The translations under genes were made by a program, and so were the position numbers. This document shows, one piece after another, positions 25,805 through 34,572 of a stretch of DNA of 64,000 bases. This DNA is from Flavobacterium sp. N2820 (GTDB lineage: Bacteria; Bacteroidota; Bacteroidia; Flavobacteriales; Flavobacteriaceae), in contig NZ_CP110008.1 of NCBI RefSeq assembly GCF_025947285.1, forward strand, positions 124,001 to 188,000, written 5' to 3'. The notes under the pieces are model-generated. The model searched no databases, was not told the origin of the DNA, and saw nothing but the letters and a program-made list of their open reading frames with translations. How positions within the stretch are numbered: position 1 is the first letter of the stretch; each line of letters begins with the position of its first letter.

Positions 25805-26872
25805 CTATATCTTAACTGTCCAGCCAAAAGTATCTTCAGCTAATTTGTATTGAATATTTGTTAGTTTTTCTTTAATTTCCAAAGCCATTGAGTTTTCAAT
25901 TTTTGGTAATTCATAATACGTATCTTTATATGAAAAACCTACAATTGGATTGATAACAGCAGCTGTTCCGGCACCAAAAATTTCTTTCAATGAACCATCT
26001 TTTGCAGCGGTAACTAATTCATCAACTAAAACTGAACGAACTTCAACATTGATGTTTTCTCTTTTAGCTAATTCAATTACACTTTTTCGCGTTACACCAT
26101 CTAAAATACGCTCACTTGTTGGTGCTGTAAATAATGTATCGTTAATTCTAAAGAAAACATTCATTGTTCCAGCTTCTTCTAATTTAGTATGCGTTGCATC
26201 GTCTGTCCAAATGATTTGTTGAAATCCTTTTTCGTTTGCTAATTTTGTTGGGTAAAATTGTGCTGAATAATTTCCAGCTGCTTTTGCAGCGCCAATTCCA
26301 CCATTTGCAGCTCTACTGAAATGTTCGGCAATAATTACTTTAACTTCTCCTGAATAGTATGAGCGAGCTGGTGATAGAATAATCATAAATCGATATTCAG
26401 ACGAAGGTGCAGCAATTACACCATGCCCTGTTGCAATCATGAAAGGTCTTATGTATAATGTATTTCCTTTACCTTTTTTAACCCATTCTTTTTCAATTTC
26501 TAAGAGTCTGTGTAAACCGCCCATAAAAATATCTTCGGGTACTTCCGGCATTGCCATTCTTGAAGCACTTTTATTAAATCGGTGAAAATTTTCATCAGGT
26601 CTAAACAACCAAACAGCATCTTGCTCGTCTTTGTATGCTTTCATTCCTTCAAAAATAGCTTGTCCGTAATGGAAAACTTTTGCAGAAGGATCAATCATAA
26701 AAGGGGCATAAGGTTCTATAACAGGTTTTTGCCAAGCTCCATCTTTATAGTCACAAACCAACATATGGTCTGTAAATACATTTCCAAAAGTTAGATTTTC
26801 AAAATCTACTTCATTGATTCTTGACGAAGCTGTCGAAATAATTTCAATTTCGCTTAAAGTTTTTAATTCCAT
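25805..26872 (-). CDS. ilvE: branched-chain amino acid aminotransferase
   Basis: A 355-residue PLP enzyme of fold type IV catalysing the last step of Leu/Ile/Val synthesis. Landmarks: FHYGQAIFEGMKAYK, RPDENFHRFNKSASRMAMP, the RPFMIATGHGV segment, the PLP-lysine region GNYSAQFYPTKLANEKG, and EEAGTMNVFF, where the cofactor is held. Length fits the long (BCAT type II-like) branch. The 272 bases upstream, shared with the divergent DUF4920 gene, are very AT-rich; no leader-peptide attenuator with Leu/Val/Ile codons was found there. Confidence 0.92.
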   Translation of the reverse strand: MELKTLSEIEIISTASSRINEVDFENLTFGNVFTDHMLVCDYKDGAWQKPVIEPYAPFMIDPSAKVFHYGQAIFEGMKAYKDEQDAVWLFRPDENFHRFNKSASRMAMPEVPEDIFMGGLHRLLEIEKEWVKKGKGNTLYIRPFMIATGHGVIAAPSSEYRFMIILSPARSYYSGEVKVIIAEHFSRAANGGIGAAKAAGNYSAQFYPTKLANEKGFQQIIWTDDATHTKLEEAGTMNVFFRINDTLFTAPTSERILDGVTRKSVIELAKRENINVEVRSVLVDELVTAAKDGSLKEIFGAGTAAVINPIVGFSYKDTYYELPKIENSMALEIKEKLTNIQYKLAEDTFGWTVKI

Positions 26873-27144
26873 CAGGGATAATCTGTTATAAATTAGATAT
26901 TCAGCAATAAAAGGGCTAAATTTTATATATTAATTGCAAATCTAATAAAAAAAAGAAGTTTTAATTTTATATAATTAAAAATAATTATCAACAACTAAGA
27001 AATCAATAACATAAATAAGGTGTAATCGACGGCTTGGATTAATATCAGAATTAAATAATTATTTGAATAGCAAATAATTCTTTTCTTTACTAGCTGTAAA
27101 AGTAAAAAAATATAGTTAATTTTGTTTTATAAATACTATTAAAA

Positions 27145-27636
27145 ATGAAAAAAATACTTGCTCTTGTTGTAATGGCGTCATTATTTGCGAATTGCGAACA
27201 AAAAAAAGAAGTTACCCCAGAAGTTGCTAAAGTTGACTATGTTAAATTTGGCGATTCAATTTCAAATGAGGGTGCTTTAACTTCGGATGAAATGATGCAA
27301 AAGTTTGCTGAATTAAAAGAAGGAGATACACTTGAAGTAAAATTCAAATCAGAAATAAACGAAGTGTGTCAGAAAAAAGGGTGTTGGATGACTTTAGATT
27401 TAGCCGATGACAAAGAAGCATTTGTAAAGTTTAAAGATTATGGCTTTTTTGTGCCTAAAAATGCGCAAGATAAAGAAGTGGTTGTAAACGGTAAAGCATT
27501 TGTAAGTGTAGAAAGTGTAGATGTTTTGAAACATTATGCAAAAGATGCCGGAAAATCACAAGCAGCAATTGATAGTATTACTGAACCAAAAGTAACGTAT
27601 TCATTTATGGCTGATGGTGTTTTAATCGCTAAATAA
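27145..27636 (+). CDS. DUF4920 lipoprotein
   Basis: A 163-residue lipoprotein (MKKILALVVMASLFANCEQ, lipidated Cys at residue 17). The mature part is one DUF4920 domain: FGDSISNEGALTSDEMMQKF, LKEGDTLEVKFKSEINEVCQKKGCWMTL, and VVNGKAFVSVESVDVLKHYAKDAG. The conserved paired cysteines of VCQKKGCW may be a redox or metal site. The fold resembles small OB-type domains. A TAATTTTG -7 box at 27117-27124 lies 20 bases before the start. It overlaps the next gene by one base (TAATG), so the pair is translationally coupled. Confidence 0.82.
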   Translation: MKKILALVVMASLFANCEQKKEVTPEVAKVDYVKFGDSISNEGALTSDEMMQKFAELKEGDTLEVKFKSEINEVCQKKGCWMTLDLADDKEAFVKFKDYGFFVPKNAQDKEVVVNGKAFVSVESVDVLKHYAKDAGKSQAAIDSITEPKVTYSFMADGVLIAK

Positions 27637-28100
27637 TGAAAAAATTAGCACTAATAATTTTCGGATTATTGCTTTTTTCTTGTGAGAAGAAAGTTGGCGA
27701 TAAATCAGAAAAAGCAACAGATAAAGAAGCTTGTGCAACAGATTCAACTTTGAATAAAGATGGCTTTGAAATGTACGAAATGTCTGAAATGGCAGCACTT
27801 ATGGAACAAATGTATGTGGATAATGAACGTTTGAAAAATCGAATTATCAAAGGGGATACAATTGGGAAATTTCCACAGCATTTTGTCAAAATTCACAAAG
27901 CTGTTATGACAGATGAAACCGATAAAGATGCTTTTTTTAACGAACAAGCAGCTAAATTCATCAAAGCACAAGAATTGATTTATGAAGATCCAAAAAACGC
28001 CAAAGAACATTTCAATAACGGAATCGATGCTTGTATCAAATGCCACGAAGTAAAATGTGGCGGACCGATACCGAAAATTAAGAAATTGTATATTGAGTAA
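27636..28100 (+). CDS. lipoprotein with C-terminal CxxCH, possible c-type cytochrome
   Basis: A 154-residue lipoprotein (LALIIFGLLLFSCEK). It is helical with a Met-rich stretch (MYEMSEMAALMEQMY) and ends with a haem-attachment motif C133-I-K-C136-H137 followed by another Cys in EVKCGGPIPKIKKLYI. A single CxxCH close to the C-terminus of a helical protein of this size recalls cytochrome c' , where Met near the N-terminus can be the other haem contact. This is inference; a zinc site is the alternative. It is coupled to the DUF4920 lipoprotein by a one-base overlap. Confidence 0.65.
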   Translation: MKKLALIIFGLLLFSCEKKVGDKSEKATDKEACATDSTLNKDGFEMYEMSEMAALMEQMYVDNERLKNRIIKGDTIGKFPQHFVKIHKAVMTDETDKDAFFNEQAAKFIKAQELIYEDPKNAKEHFNNGIDACIKCHEVKCGGPIPKIKKLYIE

Positions 28101-28117
28101 TTATTCTGTTCGATAAT

Positions 28118-28591
28118 ATGATAACTAAAATTTTATCTGGATTACTTTCCATAATATTGGTTTTAAAATTGCTCTTTTGGCAATTGTATGAAATTCCAAT
28201 AAACAGAAGTTCAGTTTTAGTAATCTTAGTTTTAATTCTATTTATTGGCTTTAAAAATAAGTTTACTTGGTGTTTTGGATTACTTTTCTTAATATCTGCT
28301 TTAGTTGCAATTTTAATCAATTTTAATATTGGTGCTTCTGAAGCTTGGCCGATAAATCCATTTTTCTTTTTGGATTCAATAAAACATCCATTGCATTTAA
28401 AAACTAACAACATATGGTATTATTCTTTTAATTTTTTCACATTGTTTTTTTATATATTTTTAATCGTTGTATTTTTAATGCCAAAATTCAAAAGAAAATA
28501 TTTTCAAGATAAAAAAAAATTAAGGTTTGAGTTTTCTAAAACCTTTTTTTTTGCTTCCAAATCCCATGAAAAGAGAAATTATAATTACTGA
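28118..28591 (+). CDS. hypothetical membrane protein, four helices
   Basis: A 157-residue protein with four hydrophobic segments (about residues 2-22, 27-45, 48-67 and 105-126) and a basic C-terminal tail (KFKRKYFQDKKKLRFEFSK). No motif was recognised. It lies 17 bases after the CxxCH lipoprotein and its last 26 bases overlap the first codons of mnmD, so it is part of the same transcript. The overlap supports the frame being real, though the extreme AT content lowers certainty. Confidence 0.55.
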   Translation: MITKILSGLLSIILVLKLLFWQLYEIPINRSSVLVILVLILFIGFKNKFTWCFGLLFLISALVAILINFNIGASEAWPINPFFFLDSIKHPLHLKTNNIWYYSFNFFTLFFYIFLIVVFLMPKFKRKYFQDKKKLRFEFSKTFFFASKSHEKRNYNY

Positions 28592-29231
28592 CGACGGTTC
28601 AACTACAATTCGAATTCCAGAATGGGATGAAAATTACCATTCTACACACGGGGCAATTCAAGAAGCGAGACATGTTTTTATCAAAAACGGATTGGATTTA
28701 TTTCATAATCAGGATTCGATTTCAATTTTAGAGATTGGTTTTGGAACGGGTTTAAATGCTTTTATTACTTTTTTAGAAACTTTAAATAAAGAAAAAGTAA
28801 ATTATGTTGGGGTAGAAGCCTATCCAATTTCTACAGAAGAAGTGCTTCAAATGAATTATGTTTCTGAATTGCAAGCAACAGATTTTAAACCAATTTTTGA
28901 AACAATGCACAATTGCAGTTGGGAAATTGAAAATCAAATGAAAACCAACTTTTATTTGACAAAAAGAAAGCAGTTCTTTCAAGATATTGAAGACAAAAAT
29001 AACTATGATTTAATTTATTTTGATGCTTTCGGATTTCCATTACAACCCGAATTGTGGAGTGAAGTTATTTTTGAAAAGATGTATGAAGCATTATTTCCAA
29101 ATGGCGTTTTAGTTACTTATGCATGCAGAACGCCAATAAGAAAAGCGATGCTAAATGCTGGATTTTCAGTTGAAAAACTACCTGGAGCTCCAGGAAAACG
29201 TGAAATGCTTCGAGCAACAAAAAAGCCGTAA
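28566..29231 (+). CDS. mnmD: tRNA mnm5s2U34 methyltransferase MnmD (standalone)
   Basis: A 221-residue SAM-dependent methyltransferase that finishes the mnm5s2U modification of wobble uridine. The start at 28566 gives the family N-terminus MKREIIITDDGSTTIRIPEW, then YHSTHGAIQEARHVFI, motif I LEIGFGTGLNAFITF, the GVEAYP strand end, the YDLIYFDAFGFPLQPELW core and the C-terminal GAPGKREMLRATK. In E. coli this domain is fused to the FAD-dependent MnmC1 oxidase; here, as usual in Bacteroidota, it is alone. An in-frame upstream ATG is rejected because it would add only low-complexity residues overlapping the neighbour. Confidence 0.88.
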   Translation: MKREIIITDDGSTTIRIPEWDENYHSTHGAIQEARHVFIKNGLDLFHNQDSISILEIGFGTGLNAFITFLETLNKEKVNYVGVEAYPISTEEVLQMNYVSELQATDFKPIFETMHNCSWEIENQMKTNFYLTKRKQFFQDIEDKNNYDLIYFDAFGFPLQPELWSEVIFEKMYEALFPNGVLVTYACRTPIRKAMLNAGFSVEKLPGAPGKREMLRATKKP

Positions 29232-29363
29232 TTTTTCGTGTTAAATAAAAATTTAGCAAAAATTTAGCACTTTTTTTACAAACTATATCGTTTTCGAAAC
29301 CTTTTTTTGTTTAACTTTACATCAAGTTCTTATCACTATTCAAACCAATAAAATAGTATTAAT

Positions 29364-29558
29364 ATGCCCCGAGCAATGTTTTCTTACACAAAATCTATTT
29401 TGGAAAGAGTAAGTTTTGATGCAAAATTATTCTGTAAAGAATTAGAAAAAGCAATCAAAAACTTGCTTCCATACGAAATTGAGCAATTAAGAGAGTGGCT
29501 TTTGCAATTTACAGAAGAAAAGCCCGAATTAAGACAGTGTTTAATTTATATCAACTAA
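29364..29558 (+). CDS. 64-residue conserved-type small protein
   Basis: A short cytoplasmic protein, starting at 29364 or at the second Met (29376, MFSYTKSILERVSFDAKLF). It is mainly helical, with LCKELEKAIKNLLPYE and LREWLLQFTEEKPELRQ and a C-terminal CLIYIN. A clean terminator follows immediately. I recall similar small proteins in other flavobacteria, but could not check. Function unknown. Confidence 0.7.
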   Translation: MPRAMFSYTKSILERVSFDAKLFCKELEKAIKNLLPYEIEQLREWLLQFTEEKPELRQCLIYIN

Positions 29559-29561
29559 AAT

Positions 29562-29588
29562 AAAAGTCCCGTTAAATGCGGGACTTTT
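29562..29588. terminator. terminator after the 64-residue gene
   Basis: A 10-bp perfect stem (29562-29571 with 29579-29588, AAAAGTCCCG/CGGGACTTTT) and T-run. It also suits the convergent oxyR gene, whose stop lies nine bases away. Confidence 0.9.
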
Positions 29589-29596
29589 TTGTTTTA

Positions 29597-30538
29597 CTAT
29601 TTTTTACTTTTCGGACTTATAATTTCTACGTCACTAAATGCTATTGCACCCCTTACAACTCCAGATATTACATCGCGTAAAGCATTTATTATGTGAATTT
29701 TTAATTCATTTTTTGGATAAATTAAGCTTACTTCTCTAGCTGGTTTTGGGTCTTTAAAGGGTCTAAGTTTTGATTTGTTTTTTTCGTTTAAATCTAAAGT
29801 GTGTAAATAAGGCAACAATGTGGTTCCTAAACCTTCATCGGCTAATTTGATTAAGGTTTCAAAACTGCCACTTTCGAGCTGAAAATGACTGTCTACAATA
29901 TATTTATTATTTTTACACAAGTTCAAAATTCCGTTTCTAAAACAATGTCCGTCTTGTAAAAGTAAAATTGTATCTAAATCAATGTCGTCAATTGTAATTT
30001 CTTTTTTATCAAAGCTACTATGGTTTTCAGGAATATATGCTACAAAAGGTTCGTAGTATAAAACAATTTCTTTTAGATTTTCTTCTTCCAAAGGCGTTGC
30101 AGCAATGGCGCAATCTAAGTGTCCATTTTTTAAACGCTTAATAATTTCTTCAGTCGTTTGTTCTTCAATAATTAAATTAACTTTTGGGTATTTTTTAATA
30201 AAATTATTCAAAAACATAGGCAATAATGTTGGCATCACAGTTGGAATAATCCCAACTTTAAATTCGCCTCCAATATATCCTTTTTGTTGTTCTACAATAT
30301 CCTTAATTCTTCCTGCTTCATTAACAATATTTTTTGCTTGGTTTACGATTTTTTCACCTACCTCAGTTAATAAAATGGGTTTTTTACTACGGTCAAAAAT
30401 TAAAATAGACAGTTCGTCTTCTAATTTTTGGATTTGCATACTTAAAGTAGGTTGTGTAACAAAACATTTTTCTGCTGCTAAAGTGAAATTTTTGTATTCG
30501 GCCACAGCCAAAACATAGTATAATTGAGTAATGGTCAT
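29597..30538 (-). CDS. oxyR: LysR-type peroxide regulator OxyR
   Basis: A 313-residue LysR-family regulator: N-terminal winged helix (LYYVLAVAEYKNFTLAAEKC, TQPTLSMQIQKLEDEL) and a C-terminal substrate-like domain. The redox pair is exactly where E. coli OxyR has it: C199 in DGHCFRNG and C208 in LNLC, which form a disulfide on reaction with H2O2. A TATATTTG -7 box lies at 30558-30565 on this strand. It is divergent from dps, a classic OxyR target. Confidence 0.9.
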   Translation of the reverse strand: MTITQLYYVLAVAEYKNFTLAAEKCFVTQPTLSMQIQKLEDELSILIFDRSKKPILLTEVGEKIVNQAKNIVNEAGRIKDIVEQQKGYIGGEFKVGIIPTVMPTLLPMFLNNFIKKYPKVNLIIEEQTTEEIIKRLKNGHLDCAIAATPLEEENLKEIVLYYEPFVAYIPENHSSFDKKEITIDDIDLDTILLLQDGHCFRNGILNLCKNNKYIVDSHFQLESGSFETLIKLADEGLGTTLLPYLHTLDLNEKNKSKLRPFKDPKPAREVSLIYPKNELKIHIINALRDVISGVVRGAIAFSDVEIISPKSKK

Positions 30539-30635
30539 TGTATTGATAATTTTGATGCAAATATAAAAACAATCAATTAAACTTATAGGAATTGGTTAAG
30601 GTATTTTGTAAATTTGAGATAGAAAAACAAACGAA

Positions 30636-31115
30636 ATGAAAATAAATAGTTTAGGATTACCAATTAAAGAATCGGAAGAATTAGTAAATGAATTGAATGG
30701 TTTATTATCTAATTTCCAGATTTATTATCAAAATTTAAGAGGTTTACATTGGAACATTCGTGGAAAACGTTTTTTTGATTTGCATTTAAAATTTGAAGAA
30801 CTATATAACGACAGTCAAATTAAAATTGATTTAATAGCAGAACGTGTTTTGACATTAGGAGGCACACCTTTGCATACTTTTGCGGATTATATTGCGAACA
30901 GTAAATTAAATGTTGGAAAAAATATTTCTAAAGATGTAGAAGCTATTCATTTGATTTTAGAGTCATTGAGTGTTTTGTTACAGGTGGAGAGAGTCATTTT
31001 AGCCAAAGCAGCTGATATCAACGACGAAGGAACAAATTCGATGATGAGTGATTTTATTGCAGAGCAAGAAAAGACCAATTGGATGCTCAAAGCTTGGATG
31101 GAAGAAGAAATTTAA
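30636..31115 (+). CDS. dps: Dps-family ferritin-like protein
   Basis: A 159-residue four-helix miniferritin that oxidises and stores iron and shields DNA during starvation or peroxide stress. The ferroxidase signature is present: GLHWNIRGKRFFDLHLKFEELYND, with the partner helix IKIDLIAERVLTLGG. The N-terminus is short and not Lys-rich, so direct DNA binding through a tail is uncertain. A TAAATTTG -7 box at 30609-30616 lies 19 bases before the ATG. Its divergent neighbour oxyR is the probable regulator. Confidence 0.92.
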   Translation: MKINSLGLPIKESEELVNELNGLLSNFQIYYQNLRGLHWNIRGKRFFDLHLKFEELYNDSQIKIDLIAERVLTLGGTPLHTFADYIANSKLNVGKNISKDVEAIHLILESLSVLLQVERVILAKAADINDEGTNSMMSDFIAEQEKTNWMLKAWMEEEI

Positions 31116-31119
31116 TTGT

Positions 31120-31143
31120 AAAAACCACTTTTAAGTGGTTTTT
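31120..31143 (+). terminator. terminator of dps
   Basis: A tight hairpin (31120-31130 with 31133-31143, AAAAACCACTT/AAGTGGTTTTT) with T-run, directly after the dps stop. Confidence 0.85.
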
Positions 31144-31192
31144 TTATAAAAAAATTAAGATATTTACCCTTCAGAAATAGTATTTTCGCCAT

Positions 31193-31483
31193 ATGAAATT
31201 TTTGGTAAACATAGTTTTATTCATTTTTATCACTTTTTTGTCTACGCCAACATTAGTTGGTATGATAGATGATAAAGTAGATACATCCTATTTCTATAGT
31301 ATGTGTGAAGAAGAAGAGAATCATGCACCATTTAATGAAATAAAATCGATTCCATCTAATCATTATTCTTTTTTAAATTTAGATTTAGAAGATAATAATG
31401 TATTTGATGTAAATACTAAGCACGATGTCGCATTTTTTAACTTAGCACATCAGATTTTTTCACCACCTCCAAATTTAATATAA
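31193..31483 (+). CDS. small exported protein upstream of the SulP gene
   Basis: A 96-residue protein with a signal peptide (FLVNIVLFIFITFLSTPTLVG). The mature part is acidic (MCEEEENHAPFNE) and holds a single Cys; it ends in HQIFSPPPNLI. No domain was recognised. It precedes the SulP gene by 46 bases on the same strand and may belong to the bicarbonate transport operon. Confidence 0.6.
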   Translation: MKFLVNIVLFIFITFLSTPTLVGMIDDKVDTSYFYSMCEEEENHAPFNEIKSIPSNHYSFLNLDLEDNNVFDVNTKHDVAFFNLAHQIFSPPPNLI

Positions 31484-31529
31484 TACATTATTGTTTTTTT
31501 AACGCTTCAAACTTTGAAGTGTAGTATTA

Positions 31530-33143
31530 ATGTACTTATATTTTTTTATGAACAATCATTCTATTTTTTCCAATGTAAGAGGGGATCTTGCAGCTGGGCT
31601 TGTTGTATTTTTAGTAGCTTTGCCATTGTGTTTAGGCATCGCATTAGCATCTGGTGCGCCTCTTTTTTCCGGAATTGTTTCCGGTGTAATTGGAGGTGTT
31701 GTTGTTGGGTTTTTGAGTAATTCAGCATTAAGTGTTACGGGGCCAGCGGCTGGTTTAACCGCTATAGTTTTATCTGCAATTACAGATTTAGGAGGATTCG
31801 ATATCTTCTTAGTTGCTGTAATTTTAGCTGGATTAATACAAATTGCTTTAGGGTTTTTAAGAGCAGGTAGTTTTTCAAATTATTTTCCAACAAGTGTAAT
31901 TGAAGGCATGTTGGCCGCAATAGGAATCATTATTATTTTAAAACAAATTCCGCATGCTTTTGGTCACGATGTGGATAATGAAGGGGATTTTTTCTACATC
32001 GAAAAATCTGGGCATACTACTTTTGATACCCTAATAGAATCCATAAATTTTATTCATACAGGCGCATTAATAATTGCATTACTATCCTTAGCAATTTTGA
32101 TTACATGGGAAAAAGTTCCTGCTTTGAAAAAAATAAAAGTTGTACCAGGAGCATTAGTTGTTGTTGTGGTAAGTATCTTATTGAACGAATTTTTTATTCA
32201 ATCAGGTTCAAGTTTAGCAATTGTTACTCAAAATCACTTAGTAAGTCTACCTTCTTTTACAGAAATCAGCAATGGATTTGCTTTGCCTAATTTTGCAGCT
32301 TTAATAAATGGAGATGTTTGGCTTGTTGCAGCTACTATTGCTGTTGTGGCTTCAATTGAAACATTATTATGTATAGAAGCAACAGATAAATTAGACCCAT
32401 ATAAAAGATTTACAGATACTAATCGTGAATTGAAAGCACAAGGTATTGGAAATATTTTAAGTGGTTTATTAGGTGGTTTACCCATGACATCAGTTGTAGT
32501 TCGATCTTCGGCCAATATAAATTCTGGAGGTAGAACTAAATTTTCAACTATTTTTCATGGATTACTTTTATTCACTTTTGCACTTTCCATTCCGTTTATT
32601 TTGAATAAAATTCCATTAGCCGCTTTGGCAGCCGTTTTATTAATGGTAGGTTATAAATTAGCTAAACCAAGTGTTTTTGTACATTTATGGAATAATGGAT
32701 ATTCACAATTCATACCTTTTGTAATTACTGTAATAGCAGTGGTTAGAATTGATTTATTAAAAGGAGTTGGAATTGGTTTAGCAGTAAGTATCATTTTTAT
32801 TTTGTATCAAAATTTAAAAATTGCGTACTCGTTTAAAAAAGAATCATTTCATGATGGCGATATAGTTACAATTAAATTAGCTCAAGAAGTCTCATTTTTA
32901 AATAAAGCGGCCATTAAAAGCACTTTAGGAAGTATTCCAAATGGGTCTAAATTAATTATTGATGCTTCAAATGCAAAATATATTGATTTTGATGTTTTAG
33001 AGCTAATAAAAGATTTTAGAAATGTCCAAGCAGAAGACAAAGAAATTGAATTAACCTTAAAAGGTTTTAAAGAACAATACAGTATAGACAATACAGAATT
33101 TAAACACGTAAAAATTAAAGATTCGAAAGAAGAAAAAAAATAA
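31530..33143 (+). CDS. SulP-family anion (probably bicarbonate) transporter
   Basis: A 537-residue inner-membrane transporter of SLC26/SulP type. The family opening DLAAGLVVFLVALPLCLGIALASGA is clear, about twelve to fourteen helices follow, and the C-terminal STAS domain spans about residues 430-525 (VTIKLAQEVSFLNKAAIKSTL, LIIDASNAKYIDFDV). The next gene, seven bases downstream, is a beta-carbonic anhydrase and another follows, so bicarbonate (BicA-like) is a better guess than sulfate. The Met at 31548 is a possible alternative start. Confidence 0.85.
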   Translation: MYLYFFMNNHSIFSNVRGDLAAGLVVFLVALPLCLGIALASGAPLFSGIVSGVIGGVVVGFLSNSALSVTGPAAGLTAIVLSAITDLGGFDIFLVAVILAGLIQIALGFLRAGSFSNYFPTSVIEGMLAAIGIIIILKQIPHAFGHDVDNEGDFFYIEKSGHTTFDTLIESINFIHTGALIIALLSLAILITWEKVPALKKIKVVPGALVVVVVSILLNEFFIQSGSSLAIVTQNHLVSLPSFTEISNGFALPNFAALINGDVWLVAATIAVVASIETLLCIEATDKLDPYKRFTDTNRELKAQGIGNILSGLLGGLPMTSVVVRSSANINSGGRTKFSTIFHGLLLFTFALSIPFILNKIPLAALAAVLLMVGYKLAKPSVFVHLWNNGYSQFIPFVITVIAVVRIDLLKGVGIGLAVSIIFILYQNLKIAYSFKKESFHDGDIVTIKLAQEVSFLNKAAIKSTLGSIPNGSKLIIDASNAKYIDFDVLELIKDFRNVQAEDKEIELTLKGFKEQYSIDNTEFKHVKIKDSKEEKK

Positions 33144-33149
33144 AACCCT

Positions 33150-33833
33150 ATGAAAGCACATAATAAAGAAACACAAGCTCAAATGACTCCTCGTAAAGCA
33201 CTACAATTTTTACAAGAAGGAAACAGTCGTTTTATTAATAATTTAAAAGCCAATAGAAATTTATTAGAACAAGCTAATGAAACAAGAGACGGACAATGGC
33301 CTTTTGCTACAATTTTAAGTTGTATTGATAGTAGAACTTCGGCAGAGTTAATTTTTGATCAAGGTTTAGGCGATATTTTTTCAGTAAGAATTGCTGGAAA
33401 CATTGTAAATACTGATATTTTAGGAAGTATGGAATTTGCATGTAAAGTAGCAGGTTCTAAATTAATCGTGGTTTTAGGACATTCAAAATGTGGCGCTGTT
33501 AAAGGCGCTTGTGATCATGTTGAAATGGGGAATTTAACCGAGTTATTATCTAAAATTCAACCGGCAGTTTACCAAGAAAAAGAAACAGCAAACAACAGAA
33601 CTTCAAAAAATAGTGAATTTGTTGAAAATGTTGCCGAAATCAATGTGAAAAGAAATGTAAAAAACATTATTGAAAGAAGTTTTGTCTTGGAGCAAATGTT
33701 AGAAGAAGGTCAAATCGGTATAGTGGGTGCTATGCACGATATTGAATCGGGTAAAGTAATTTTTTATGATGATGTAATGTACATAAAAGATGATTTAAAT
33801 CCTGAATTTACAGTTGCAGAACTAAAACATTAA
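33150..33833 (+). CDS. beta-carbonic anhydrase (first copy)
   Basis: A 227-residue beta-class carbonic anhydrase interconverting CO2 and bicarbonate. Zinc ligands and catalytic dyad are visible: SCIDSR (Cys, Asp-Arg) and LGHSKCGAVKGA (His, Cys). No signal peptide, so cytosolic. It starts seven bases after the SulP gene, so the two probably work together: imported bicarbonate is converted or trapped. The sequence is well diverged from the second copy (for example an insertion around TANNRTSKNSEFVENV), so it is not a recent duplicate. Confidence 0.92.
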   Translation: MKAHNKETQAQMTPRKALQFLQEGNSRFINNLKANRNLLEQANETRDGQWPFATILSCIDSRTSAELIFDQGLGDIFSVRIAGNIVNTDILGSMEFACKVAGSKLIVVLGHSKCGAVKGACDHVEMGNLTELLSKIQPAVYQEKETANNRTSKNSEFVENVAEINVKRNVKNIIERSFVLEQMLEEGQIGIVGAMHDIESGKVIFYDDVMYIKDDLNPEFTVAELKH

Positions 33834-33856
33834 AATAAATTTTAAACCATAATTAC

Positions 33857-33902
33857 AAAAGCTATCATTTCTTCAAATTTTAATACTGAATTGATAGCTT
33901 TT
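33857..33902 (+). terminator. terminator between the two carbonic anhydrase genes
   Basis: Arms 33857-33867 and 33892-33902 (AAAAGCTATCA/TGATAGCTTTT) with a 24-base loop and T-run. It separates the SulP-CA operon from the second CA gene, which has its own -7-like TATATTTG at 33909-33916. Confidence 0.7.
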
Positions 33903-33930
33903 TTATTTTATATTTGATACCAGATACACA

Positions 33931-34572
33931 ATGATAATGAGCGATTTTTACAAAAAAATATTAGATAATAATAAAAAATGGGTAGAGAATAAATTAGCGA
34001 TAAGCCCAAATTATTTTAAAAATTTAGCTGACGGACAAAATCCACCACTTTTATGGATTGGCTGTTCAGATAGTCGTGTTCCTGCAAATGAAATTATTGG
34101 TGCTGAGCCAGGTGAAGTTTTTGTACATAGAAATATTGCCAATATGGTAGTACATTCTGATATGAACATGCTAAGTGTACTCGATTATGCTGTAAATGCT
34201 TTAAAAGTAAAACACGTAATTGTTTGTGGACATTATGGTTGTGGAGGTGTTAAAGCCGCAATGGGAAACAGTTCAATCGGGATTATTGATAATTGGATTC
34301 GTCATATTAAAGATGTATATCGTTTTCATCAACAAGAATTAGATGCCATTACTGATGAAAAAGAACGTTTCAATACATTCGTCGAAATCAATGTTAAAGA
34401 ACAAGTTTTAGATTTAGCAAAAACATCTATCGTTCAAAATGCCTGGAAAAATGGGCAAGAATTATCTTTACACGGATGGGTTTATGGATTAAATGATGGT
34501 TATGTAACCGATTTAGGTGTAAATTTTAGTTGCGATAAGGATTTAGATGATGTGTATCAATTGAAGTTTTAA
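33931..34572 (+). CDS. can: beta-carbonic anhydrase (second copy, Can-like)
   Basis: A 213-residue beta-carbonic anhydrase of the E. coli Can type: FKNLADGQNPPLLWIGCSDSRVPANEI and VCGHYGCGGVKAAMG give the zinc ligands and the Asp-Arg dyad, and NIANMVVHSDMNMLSVLDYAV the usual active-site channel. Cytosolic. The start is either Met1 or Met3 of MIMSDFYKK. A terminator and its own promoter-like box set it apart from the SulP operon. Its stop overlaps the convergent LETM1-like gene's stop by four bases. Confidence 0.92.
   Translation: MIMSDFYKKILDNNKKWVENKLAISPNYFKNLADGQNPPLLWIGCSDSRVPANEIIGAEPGEVFVHRNIANMVVHSDMNMLSVLDYAVNALKVKHVIVCGHYGCGGVKAAMGNSSIGIIDNWIRHIKDVYRFHQQELDAITDEKERFNTFVEINVKEQVLDLAKTSIVQNAWKNGQELSLHGWVYGLNDGYVTDLGVNFSCDKDLDDVYQLKF

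Noticed and set aside
27636..28046. Minus-strand frames opposite the CxxCH lipoprotein
   Set aside because: They are His/Phe/Ile-rich shadows without start context; the plus-strand frame has a lipoprotein signal and haem motif.
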